A stretch of 64,000 nt of DNA from Rugosimonospora sp040255525. GTDB taxonomy: Bacteria; Actinomycetota; Actinomycetes; Mycobacteriales; Micromonosporaceae. The translations under genes and the position numbers were made by a program. Position 1 is the first letter of the stretch, and the number at the start of each line of letters is the position of its first letter. Below, one piece after another: positions 16,922 through 23,828 of this stretch. The notes below the pieces were generated by a model. That model saw only the letters and a program-made list of their open reading frames with translations, did no database searches and was not told the DNA's origin. Where the stretch lies: NCBI GenBank assembly GCA_040255525.1, contig JBDZVD010000009.1, positions 1 through 64,000 of the forward strand, in the 5' to 3' direction.

Positions 16922-16950
16922 ACCGCCCGGCACCCGGAGGTGCGGGCGGT
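16922..16950. terminator. Terminator between M23 peptidase and pcrA
   Basis: A 12-bp stem with one bulged G (16922-16934 with 16939-16950), 4-nt loop, followed by TTTCCCGTTT on the plus strand. It lies between convergent stop codons and probably serves both. Confidence 0.8.
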
Positions 16951-16960
16951 TTCCCGTTTC

Positions 16961-19519
16961 TCAGATCTTCTCGATGGGGGCGTGCCGCAGCACGATCCAC
17001 ATCGTCTGGTCCCCGAAGTCGATCTGTGCCTGAGCCCGGGCGCCGGCCCCCTCGACCGCGACCACCCGGCCCAGCCCCCAGCGCTGGTGGTTCACCCGGT
17101 CGCCGGGCTGCACGCTGGGCACGTCGGCCGCCTTGCTCAACTCACTCGCGGTGGACAGGCCCGCCGTCGCCGGGATGCCCAGCCGCTCCGCGAGCCGGGC
17201 CGCCTTGGGTGTGTTGTTGGCGAAGCGGTTGCCGGTGAACCCGGCCCTGCCGCCGACCCCGCCGCCGCTTCCCGACCAGGAGGTGTAGGCGCCCTCCGTC
17301 CGCTCCCAGCGCAGCAGGTCCTCCGGAAGCTCCTCCAGGAACCGGGACGCCGGGTTGTACTGCGGCTGCCCCCACGCCGAACGCGTCACCGACCGGGACA
17401 GGTACAGCCGGTGCCTGGCCCGGGTGATCCCCACGTACGCCAGCCGGCGCTCCTCCTCCAGTTCCCGGTTGTTGCCCAGCGACCGCAGGTGCGGGAACAC
17501 TCCGTCTTCCAGGCCGGTCAGGAACACCACCGGGAACTCCAGCCCCTTCGCGGTGTGCAGCGTCATCAGCGTCACCACGCCCTGGTGCTCCGGGTCCTCC
17601 GGCGGGATCTCGTCGGCGTCGGCGACGAGGGAGACCTGCTCCAAGAAGCCGGAGAGGCTGGGACCGCCGGTGGCCGGCGCCTCGGCGACCGGGGCGGGCG
17701 GCGGCGCCGTACCTTCGCCGGCTGCGCCTGGGTCCCCGATACCGTCGCCGTCCTCATCGCCGTCATCGCCGCCGTTTGCGGCGGCGGCGAGCGCGGCAGC
17801 GCCGGCCTCGGCCCGTTCGGTGTACTCCCGGGCGACGCTCACGAGTTCCTGAAGGTTCTCCACCCGTCCGGCGTCCTGCGGGTCGAGGCTGTCCTCCAGC
17901 TCGGTGAGATACCCCGAGCGCTCCAGCACGGCCTCCAGGACCTCCTCGGCCGGCGCCGTCCCGGCCAGCTCACGCAGCCCGTCGAGCAGCGCGACAAAGT
18001 CGTTGATGGCCTTGACCGCACGGGTGGAGATGCCCGGTGCGTCGGCCGCCCTGCGCAGCGCGGCGCCGAAGGAGATCCGGTCCCGGCTGGCCAGCGCCTC
18101 GACGCACGCCTCGGCACGGTCTCCGATGCCCCGCCGCGGCGTGTTGAGGATGCGCCGCAGGCTCACCGTGTCGTCCGGATTGTCGACCGCCCGCAGGTAG
18201 GCCAGCGCGTCGCGGACCTCCTTGCGCTCGTAGAACCGGACCCCGCCGACCACCTTGTACGGCAGGCCGATCCGGATGAACACCTCCTCGAACACCCGGG
18301 ACTGGGCGTTGGTGCGGTAGAACACCGCGACGTTGCCGGGTCGGGCCAGCCCCCCGTCGCCGAGCCGGTCGATCTCCCGGCCGACCCAGTCGGCCTCGGC
18401 GTGCTCGGTATCGGCGACGTACCCGACGATCTGCTCACCGGCGCCCTGCTCGCTCCACAGCCGCTTGGGCTTGCGCTCGGTATTGCGGTCGATGACGGCG
18501 TTCGCCGCCGAGAGGATCGTCTGCGTGGAGCGGTAGTTCTGCTCCAGAAGGATCGTCCGGGCGTCCGGGTAGTCCCGTTCGAACTCCAGAATGTTGCGGA
18601 TCGTGGCACCGCGGAACGCGTAGATCGACTGGTCCGCGTCGCCGACGACGCACAGCTCCCCGCTGTCCCCGACCAGCTCCTTGACCAGCATGTACTGCGC
18701 GTGGTTGGTGTCCTGGTACTCGTCGACCAGCACGTGCCGGAACCGGCGGCGGTACTTCTCGGCCACCGCCGGGAACGCCTGGAGCAGATGCACCGTCGTC
18801 ATGATCAGATCATCGAAGTCGAGCGCGTGTGCCTCACCGAGCCGGCGCTGGTAGAGCGTGTATGCCTCGGACAGCGTGCGCTCGGCCGGTCCGCTGGCCC
18901 GGGCCGCGAACGTCTCGGGATCAACCAGCTCGTTCTTGAGGTTGGACACCTGCGCGGCCAGCGACCGGGCCGGGTACCGCTTGGGGTCGAGGTCGAGTTC
19001 GCGGGCGACCAGCTGCATGAGCCGCCGCGAGTCGTCGGCATCGTAGATCGAGAACGTCGACTTGAGCTTGGCGTGCTCGTGCTCGGCGCGCAGGATGCGC
19101 ACGCAGGCGGAGTGGAACGTCGACACCCACATGATCCGGGCTCGCCCACCGACCAGCGCGGCCACCCGGTCCTTCATCTCGCCGGCAGCCTTGTTGGTGA
19201 ACGTGATCGCGATAATCTCGCCGGGATGCGCGTTGCGGGCGGCCAGCAGGTACGCGATGCGGTGGGTGAGCACCCGGGTCTTGCCGGAGCCGGCACCGGC
19301 CACGATCAGCAGCGGGGAACCGCTGTGCACGACGGCCGCGCGCTGCGGTTCGTTGAGCCCTTCGAGGAGCTTGTCGGGATCGTTTCTCCGGTGGCCGCCG
19401 TGGCGGTCGCGCTCACCCGAGGGGGAGTCACCGGATGGAAAGTCACCGGAATGTCCGCGGTGCCCGGAGTGCTCGGCGGGCGACGGCGGGTTGGCGGGGG
19501 CGTCGAAGAGGGCATGCAT
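16961..19519 (-). CDS. pcrA: ATP-dependent DNA helicase, PcrA/UvrD family
   Basis: 852 residues, a superfamily 1A 3'-5' helicase of nucleotide excision repair and replication-conflict removal. Motif I is AGAGSGKTRVLTHRIAYL, Ia AITFTNKAAGEMKDR, II VDEYQDTN, III GDADQSIYAFRGA, IV ILEQNYRSTQTIL, V VVTLMTLHTAKGLEFPVVF and VI EEERRLAYVGITRAR. The C-terminal part (GDRVNHQRWGLGRVVAVEGAGARAQ...IDFG) is the Tudor-like domain of PcrA. An N-terminal tail of about 50 residues rich in Gly, His, Asp and Ser, and an acidic Ala/Gly insert in domain 2B, are low-complexity. ATG 19519 follows a TAGACT hexamer 11-16 nt upstream, so the mRNA leader is very short. Confidence 0.96.
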   Translation of the reverse strand: MHALFDAPANPPSPAEHSGHRGHSGDFPSGDSPSGERDRHGGHRRNDPDKLLEGLNEPQRAAVVHSGSPLLIVAGAGSGKTRVLTHRIAYLLAARNAHPGEIIAITFTNKAAGEMKDRVAALVGGRARIMWVSTFHSACVRILRAEHEHAKLKSTFSIYDADDSRRLMQLVARELDLDPKRYPARSLAAQVSNLKNELVDPETFAARASGPAERTLSEAYTLYQRRLGEAHALDFDDLIMTTVHLLQAFPAVAEKYRRRFRHVLVDEYQDTNHAQYMLVKELVGDSGELCVVGDADQSIYAFRGATIRNILEFERDYPDARTILLEQNYRSTQTILSAANAVIDRNTERKPKRLWSEQGAGEQIVGYVADTEHAEADWVGREIDRLGDGGLARPGNVAVFYRTNAQSRVFEEVFIRIGLPYKVVGGVRFYERKEVRDALAYLRAVDNPDDTVSLRRILNTPRRGIGDRAEACVEALASRDRISFGAALRRAADAPGISTRAVKAINDFVALLDGLRELAGTAPAEEVLEAVLERSGYLTELEDSLDPQDAGRVENLQELVSVAREYTERAEAGAAALAAAANGGDDGDEDGDGIGDPGAAGEGTAPPPAPVAEAPATGGPSLSGFLEQVSLVADADEIPPEDPEHQGVVTLMTLHTAKGLEFPVVFLTGLEDGVFPHLRSLGNNRELEEERRLAYVGITRARHRLYLSRSVTRSAWGQPQYNPASRFLEELPEDLLRWERTEGAYTSWSGSGGGVGGRAGFTGNRFANNTPKAARLAERLGIPATAGLSTASELSKAADVPSVQPGDRVNHQRWGLGRVVAVEGAGARAQAQIDFGDQTMWIVLRHAPIEKI

Positions 19520-19620
19520 CGCGTGTCCGAGTCTATGCCGGGCGTCTGACAGAACCTCGCCGCCCGGCCGGAGACGCCGTACCGGCGGGCCCGGGACACC
19601 GGCCGCCCGGTACCGCCCGC

Positions 19621-19626
19621 TAGGGT
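19621..19626 (+). promoter_or_regulatory. -10 element TAGGGT, leaderless start at 19634
   Basis: TAGGGT ends 7 nt before ATG 19634, the spacing expected if transcription starts at the ATG itself. It favours this ATG over the in-frame GTG at 19625. Confidence 0.55.
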
Positions 19627-19633
19627 GGCCGCC

Positions 19634-19999
19634 ATGACACCGCACGGTGTGGGTACGGCGGTCATCGTCACCTCGTTGCTCGCCGCTGCCTGGTGCCTCG
19701 TGACCACGCTGCGCAAACGCGCCATCGGCATCGGCGAACTGGTCGCCATGGCTATCGCGCAGGCTCTGGTCATGGCGCAGGTCGTGATCTCGGTGGTTCA
19801 CCTGGCCCGCGGCCAGCGGCCGGCCGAACTGGTCACGTTCGTCGGGTACCTGATCGCGATCTTCCTGATCCTGCCGGTCGCCGGTGTGCTGGCGAGGCTG
19901 GAGCCGACCCGCTGGGGCGCGCTCATCGCGACCATCGGCTGCGTGGTCGTCGCGGTCCTGATCGTCCGGCTCGACCAGGTGTGGACCGGCGTTGGCTAG
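19634..19999 (+). CDS. Small integral membrane protein of unknown function
   Basis: 121 residues with four hydrophobic segments (about 5-25, 34-57, 68-86, 93-113) separated by short basic loops such as TTLRKRAIGIGE. No motif points to a function. It overlaps the next membrane-protein gene by 8 bp, so the two are co-expressed and probably work together. The start is set by the -10 element described at 19621. Confidence 0.7.
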   Translation: MTPHGVGTAVIVTSLLAAAWCLVTTLRKRAIGIGELVAMAIAQALVMAQVVISVVHLARGQRPAELVTFVGYLIAIFLILPVAGVLARLEPTRWGALIATIGCVVVAVLIVRLDQVWTGVG

Positions 20000-20438
20000 G
20001 CAGTCGGGCCACGAGCCGCTGGACCGGGCCGCCCGGAAACCGGGTGGGTCCGCCGGTCCCAGGCCGACGAACGCCGGCCCGGGACGGGTCCTGGTCGCGG
20101 TGTACGGGCTGTTCGCGCTCGCCGCCACCGCCCGGGCCGGGGTACAGATCGCCACCAAGTTCCACGAGGCTCCGCTGGCCTACCTGCTGTCCGCGCTGGC
20201 CGGCGTGGTCTACATCCTGGCGACCGTCGCGCTGGCCCGCTCCGAGCGGCGGTTCGCCCTGCTGTGCTGTTCGGTGGAGCTCGCCGGGGTGCTGGCGGTG
20301 GGTACCGCCAGCGTGATCGACCGGGCCGCCTTTCCCGACGCGACCGTCTGGTCCGGTTACGGCCAGGGATACGGCTTCGTCCCGCTTGTCCTTCCGGTCC
20401 TGGGCCTGCTGTGGCTCAGGCGCACCGGACGGGCTTGA
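19992..20438 (+). CDS. Small integral membrane protein of unknown function
   Basis: 148 residues. A basic, Pro/Gly-rich N-terminal tail of about 30 residues precedes four hydrophobic segments (about 31-52, 62-80, 88-108, 124-141). I do not recognise a family. The TTG start overlaps the upstream gene's stop by 8 bp; no better start lies before the first membrane helix. The chorismate mutase leader promoter begins directly inside its 3' end (TTGACT at 20435 spans its stop). Confidence 0.68.
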   Translation: MARQSGHEPLDRAARKPGGSAGPRPTNAGPGRVLVAVYGLFALAATARAGVQIATKFHEAPLAYLLSALAGVVYILATVALARSERRFALLCCSVELAGVLAVGTASVIDRAAFPDATVWSGYGQGYGFVPLVLPVLGLLWLRRTGRA

Positions 20439-20465
20439 CTGGCACCCTTTCCGGGATGGCATACT
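20435..20465 (+). promoter_or_regulatory. Promoter of the chorismate mutase attenuator
   Basis: TTGACT (20435-20440) and CATACT (20460-20465) are separated by 19 bp. CATACT ends 7 nt before the GTG at 20473, so the transcript would start at the leader peptide codon and be leaderless. Confidence 0.55.
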
Positions 20466-20472
20466 CGTACCC

Positions 20473-20538
20473 GTGCATAACCACGCGCGATTTTTTTACT
20501 ACGGCACCGGGAGTCCGGCAGCCGTAGGTCGCGCCTGA
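20473..20538 (+). CDS. Phe/Tyr attenuator leader peptide
   Basis: A 21-codon frame starts with GTG and reads MHNHARFFYYGTGSP, then AAVGRA and TGA. Two Phe and two Tyr codons in a row (20491-20502), directly upstream of a terminator hairpin and the chorismate mutase gene, are what a ribosome-mediated attenuator sensing charged tRNA-Phe and tRNA-Tyr should look like. Chorismate mutase makes prephenate, the shared precursor of both amino acids. There is no Shine-Dalgarno; the promoter spacing predicts a leaderless mRNA. Direct sequence support is strong; regulation itself is inferred. Confidence 0.8.
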   Translation: MHNHARFFYYGTGSPAAVGRA

Positions 20539-20584
20539 TCACATGACCTGCGAGACGCCCCGGGCTTCCGAGTCCGGGGCGTTT
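20510..20584 (+). promoter_or_regulatory. Attenuator: antiterminator and terminator upstream of chorismate mutase
   Basis: The terminator is a perfect 9-bp stem, ACGCCCCGG (20555-20563) with CCGGGGCGT (20574-20582), loop of 10 nt, followed by TTT. The same GAGTCCGG that begins its right half (20570-20577) also occurs at 20511-20518. This upstream copy can pair with 20560-20569 (about nine pairs, one bulge), opening the terminator. A further stem, CGTAGGTC (20523-20530) with GACCTGCG (20545-20552), lies between. A ribosome stalled at FFYY leaves 20510 onward free; one at the stop codon covers it. Confidence 0.7.
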
Positions 20585-20635
20585 CGGCGCTCCCGGGCCA
20601 GGCAGGCGGGCACAGGAGACATCGAGGAGCAAACC

Positions 20636-20938
20636 ATGAGCGCGACCACTCTCACAGGCGCGACGTCCGAGTCCACCGAGGGCGGGGCGGATCCCGCGAA
20701 CAACCACATCGCCGATCTCCGCCAGCGCATCGACGAAATCGACGCGGCGATCATCGCGCTGTGGAAGGAGCGGGCGGCGATCTCCCAGGAGGTAGGCAAG
20801 ACCCGTGTCGCCTCCGGTGGCACGCGGCTGGTCCTGTCCAGGGAACGCGAGATCCTCGACCGCTTCCGCACCGCCCTGGGTGCCGACGGCACTCAACTCG
20901 GACTGCTGATTCTGCGTGCCGGCAGGGGGCCGCTGTGA
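20636..20938 (+). CDS. Chorismate mutase (AroQ type)
   Basis: 100 residues. It converts chorismate to prephenate at the entry to Phe and Tyr synthesis. A single AroQ helical domain follows about 22 variable residues: HIADLRQRIDEIDAAIIALWKERAAISQEVGKTRVASGG, then RLVLSREREILDRFR. The Arg, Lys and Glu positions expected in the active site (R of LRQRID, R of KERAAIS, K of VGKTR, E of REREI) are present. ATG 20636 has GAGGAG 6 nt upstream. A Phe/Tyr attenuator lies directly upstream. The PIG-L gene starts 22 bp downstream. Confidence 0.9.
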   Translation: MSATTLTGATSESTEGGADPANNHIADLRQRIDEIDAAIIALWKERAAISQEVGKTRVASGGTRLVLSREREILDRFRTALGADGTQLGLLILRAGRGPL

Positions 20939-20960
20939 TCCCGGCGGTAACGTTCCGACC

Positions 20961-21698
20961 GTGAGTTTCCCGCCCTCCGCCAAACCCATCTCCGATGCCC
21001 GCCGAGTCCTCGTGGTCTCCGCTCACCCCGACGATGTGGACTTCGGCGCCGCCGGCACCGTGGCCCGCTGGGTCGAGCAGGGACTGGAGGTCACCTACCT
21101 GCTGGTCACGCGCGGCGACGCCGGCGGCTTCGACGACACGCCCCGCGAGGCGATGCCGCTGCTACGGGAGGCTGAGCAACTCGCCGCGGCCAAGGCCGTC
21201 GGGGTCGACCGGGTGGAGTTCCTGGACGGGTACCTGGATGGCAGGCTCGAGCCCACGCTCGAGCTGCGCCGGGACATCACCCGGATGATCCGCAGGTACC
21301 AGCCGGACCGGATCCTGACGAACTCGCCGCTGCGGCGCTGGGACCGGATCGCCGGCCCCAGCCACCCCGACCACCTCGCGGTGGGCGAGGCGACCACGTG
21401 CGCCATCTACCCGGACTCCCGCAACCCGTTCGCCTTTCCCGAGCTGCTGCGCGAGGAAGGCCTGGAGCCGTGGATCGTCCGTGAGGTGTGGTACCAGGGC
21501 GGACCGGACCCGGACCTCTACGTGGACGTGACCGCCACGTACCCGCAGAAGATCGCCGCCCTGCTCGCGCACGTCACCCAGACCTCACACATCGATGTCG
21601 AGAGCCGCGTGCAGGCGATGCTGGCCGCGCACGCGGCGGCCGCCGGGCTGCCCGAGGGCCGGTTCGCGGAGGCGTTCACGGTCCTGTCGACCGGCTGA
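20961..21698 (+). CDS. PIG-L family N-acetylglucosaminyl deacetylase
   Basis: 245 residues. This family of zinc hydrolases removes acetyl groups from GlcNAc-type substrates (mycothiol synthesis and conjugate amidase, lipid or antibiotic precursors). The metal motif is SAHPDDVDFGAAGTVA, with the second His in GPSHPDHLAVG; TRGDAGG follows the first strand. It could be MshB- or Mca-like, but the length is shorter than typical MshB and I cannot assign a substrate. GTG start 22 bp after the chorismate mutase gene. The dispersed repeat follows its stop within 4 bp. Confidence 0.85.
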   Translation: MSFPPSAKPISDARRVLVVSAHPDDVDFGAAGTVARWVEQGLEVTYLLVTRGDAGGFDDTPREAMPLLREAEQLAAAKAVGVDRVEFLDGYLDGRLEPTLELRRDITRMIRRYQPDRILTNSPLRRWDRIAGPSHPDHLAVGEATTCAIYPDSRNPFAFPELLREEGLEPWIVREVWYQGGPDPDLYVDVTATYPQKIAALLAHVTQTSHIDVESRVQAMLAAHAAAAGLPEGRFAEAFTVLSTG

Positions 21699-21701
21699 CC
21701 T

Positions 21702-21798
21702 CACTCGCCTCCGCCAAAGACCGGCTCCGGCTGCGCTCAGCCAGCACACCAACAGTCTGTACTCGCCTCCGCCAAAAACCGGCTCCGGCTGCGTTCAG
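21702..21798. repeat. Copies C and D of the dispersed repeat
   Basis: Two direct copies (21702-21740 and 21757-21798) with a period of 58 bp share ACTCGCCTCCGCCAAA then ACCGGCTCCGGCTGCG and TCAG. They fill the whole gap between the convergent PIG-L and response-regulator genes. The TCA inside the end of copy D is the regulator's stop codon. Confidence 0.88.
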
Positions 21799-22451
21799 AC
21801 GAGACGCCGGTCCGCTGCCCACCGCGACAGCTCGTACCGGTTGGACATCTGGAGCTTGCGCAGCACGTTCGAGACGTGGGTCTCCACGGTCTTGATCGAG
21901 ATGTACAGCTCCTTGGCGATCTCCTTGTACGCGTACCCGCGTGCCAGCAGCCGGAGGACCTCGCGCTCCCGGTTGGTCAGCTGGTCCAGCTCCGGATCGG
22001 CGACCGGGGCGTCCGGACGGGCGGCGAACGCGTCCAGCACGAATCCGGCGAGCCGGGGGCTGAACACCGCGTCCCCCTCGGCCACCCGGCGGATCGCCGC
22101 CGCCAGGTCCTCGGGTGAGATCGTCTTCGTGACGTACCCGCGGGCACCCGCACGGATCAGCCCGATCACGTCCTCGGCGGCGTCGGAGACGGACAGCGCC
22201 AGGAACTTGATCTGCGGATGGCTGCGCCGGACCATGTCCAGGACCGCGCGCCCGCCACCGTCGGGCATGTGCACGTCGAGCAGCACGACGTCCGGATTCG
22301 AGGCGCCGATCGCGCTGACCGCCTGGCCCACCGTGCTCGCCTCACCGATCACGTCGACGTACGCGCCCAGTTCGGCCCGTACGCCGGCCCGGAACATCGC
22401 GTGGTCGTCGACGAGGAACACCCGCAGCCGCTCATCCATTCCTGTTTCCAT
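21795..22451 (-). CDS. NarL/LuxR-family response regulator
   Basis: 218 residues. The receiver domain has the acidic pair VDD (Asp15, Asp16), the phosphorylated Asp59 in VVLLDVHMPDG, Thr/Ser in LALSVSD and Lys in YVTKTIS. The LuxR helix-turn-helix is LTNREREVLRLLARGYAYKEIAKELYISIKTVETHVSNVLRKL. ATG 22451 follows AAGGA at good spacing and overlaps the kinase gene by 20 bp, so the two proteins form a coupled pair. The order and the PspC-bearing kinase resemble LiaRS-type envelope-stress systems. Its last codon lies in a copy of the dispersed repeat. Confidence 0.93.
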   Translation of the reverse strand: METGMDERLRVFLVDDHAMFRAGVRAELGAYVDVIGEASTVGQAVSAIGASNPDVVLLDVHMPDGGGRAVLDMVRRSHPQIKFLALSVSDAAEDVIGLIRAGARGYVTKTISPEDLAAAIRRVAEGDAVFSPRLAGFVLDAFAARPDAPVADPELDQLTNREREVLRLLARGYAYKEIAKELYISIKTVETHVSNVLRKLQMSNRYELSRWAADRRLV

Positions 22452-23688
22452 CTCTGTCCTTCCGCTCCGGGACCGGCATGAAGAGCCTGACCTCGGTGCC
22501 GTCTCCCGGCTGGCTGCGGATCTCCGCCCTGCCGCCGTGCCGCTCCATGCGGCCGATGATCGATCCCCGTACCCCGTGCCGGTCATTCTCCACTGTGGAC
22601 AACTCGAAGCCCACCCCGCGATCGCGGACGAAGACCGCGATGCTCTCCGGTTCGACCTCGGCGTACAACGAGATGCTCTGTACCTTGGCGTGCTTGGCCG
22701 CGTTGACCATCGCCTCACGGGCGGCCGCGACCACGGCACCGACCCGGTCATCCACGCTGTGGTCGCCGACCACGACCGATTCCACCGCGATCGTGTAGGT
22801 GTCCTCGACCTCGGCCGCCGCCTCCTCCAGGGCCGCGGACAGCACCTCGCACGGCGCCGCGACCGGTTTGTAGAGCCAGTTGCGCAGGGTGCGCTCCTGA
22901 CCGCGGGCCAGCCGGAGGACCGTCTTGGCGTCGCCGGAGTTTCGCTGGATCAGGGCCAGGGTGTGCAGAACCTGGTCGTGCACCATCGCGGCCAGCTCGG
23001 CGCGCTCCTGCTCGCGGATGCGACCCTCGCGCTCCGCGCGCAGCTGGGAGAACATCCGCCAGAGCAGGGGGCCGATCACCAGGGCCACGCCGGCGAGCGC
23101 GACGACCGCGAAGATCAGGCCGTACAGGAGCTCGCCGAAACTGGTCGAGTCGAAGACCCGGAAGACGTACAGGGTGCCGATGATCCCGGTGACGATCAGC
23201 AGGCCCCCGCCGATCAGCCGGAGCAGGTAGCTGCGCCGGTCGCCCTCGTCGATCACCGCACCCAGCCAGGGTGCCTGCGGCACGGCCTCGCGCCACTGCC
23301 TGCGCCGGTTCGGGTCGGCCAGGTGCCAGATCAGTCCGGCACCGACCGCGATCATGGCGATCAACCAGCCCAGAGCCCCGGAGGCTCCGCCGCCGAACCC
23401 GGACAGCTGGGACACCAGCACGATACCCACGCCCAGAGCGAGGAACGGCACGATCAACCGCCGGTCCCGACCCGCCGGCCGGGTCCCCAGTGGGCCCGGT
23501 GCCACCGGCAGGACCGCCCAGAACGCGGCGTACAGCAGCGCACCGAGCCCGTTGAGCGGCAACAGCGCGATGAAGGCGATGCGCACGGCGAGGGTAGGCA
23601 ACCCGAGATGGGTCGCGATGCCGGAGGCCACACCCGCGACCACCCGGTGGCCGGGATCCCGGTACAGGCGACGGACGGTGACCACCAC
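22432..23688 (-). CDS. Sensor histidine kinase with N-terminal PspC domain
   Basis: 418 residues, membrane-bound. Residues about 5-62 are a PspC domain (YRDPGHRVVAGVASGIATHLGLPTLAVR plus a helix). Four more membrane segments follow (about 77-95, 105-122, 157-177, 185-208), then a HisKA_3-type region with the phospho-acceptor His237 in AAMVHDQVLHTLALIQ. The ATP-binding domain has EAMVNAAKHAK (N box), DRGVGFE (G1) and GRMERHGGRAEI. It is divergent from the PspC/LiaF-like gene at 23829 and upstream of its regulator. Probably senses envelope state; the stimulus is unknown. Confidence 0.92.
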   Translation of the reverse strand: MVVTVRRLYRDPGHRVVAGVASGIATHLGLPTLAVRIAFIALLPLNGLGALLYAAFWAVLPVAPGPLGTRPAGRDRRLIVPFLALGVGIVLVSQLSGFGGGASGALGWLIAMIAVGAGLIWHLADPNRRRQWREAVPQAPWLGAVIDEGDRRSYLLRLIGGGLLIVTGIIGTLYVFRVFDSTSFGELLYGLIFAVVALAGVALVIGPLLWRMFSQLRAEREGRIREQERAELAAMVHDQVLHTLALIQRNSGDAKTVLRLARGQERTLRNWLYKPVAAPCEVLSAALEEAAAEVEDTYTIAVESVVVGDHSVDDRVGAVVAAAREAMVNAAKHAKVQSISLYAEVEPESIAVFVRDRGVGFELSTVENDRHGVRGSIIGRMERHGGRAEIRSQPGDGTEVRLFMPVPERKDRDGNRNG

Positions 23689-23828
23689 ATTCCCCTCGAT
23701 TGGCTGCTCCGATCGTCACACGGGAGGACGGCCACTGACCACGGGGGACGCCCCCGAACACATTCTCAGGGTCCGATCAGGGTCCGCACCGGAGGTCGGC
23801 CGCCCGGTGAAGAGGCGAGGATCGGAGC

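Noticed and set aside
17240..17290. Gly/Ser-rich stretch in PcrA as a possible insertion
   Set aside because: Variable linkers before the Tudor-like C-terminal domain are normal in PcrA/UvrD; nothing specific to this protein.
16166..19549. 1127-codon plus-strand frame opposite pcrA
   Set aside because: All helicase motifs are on the minus strand; the frame exists because stop codons are rare in this GC-rich antisense phase.
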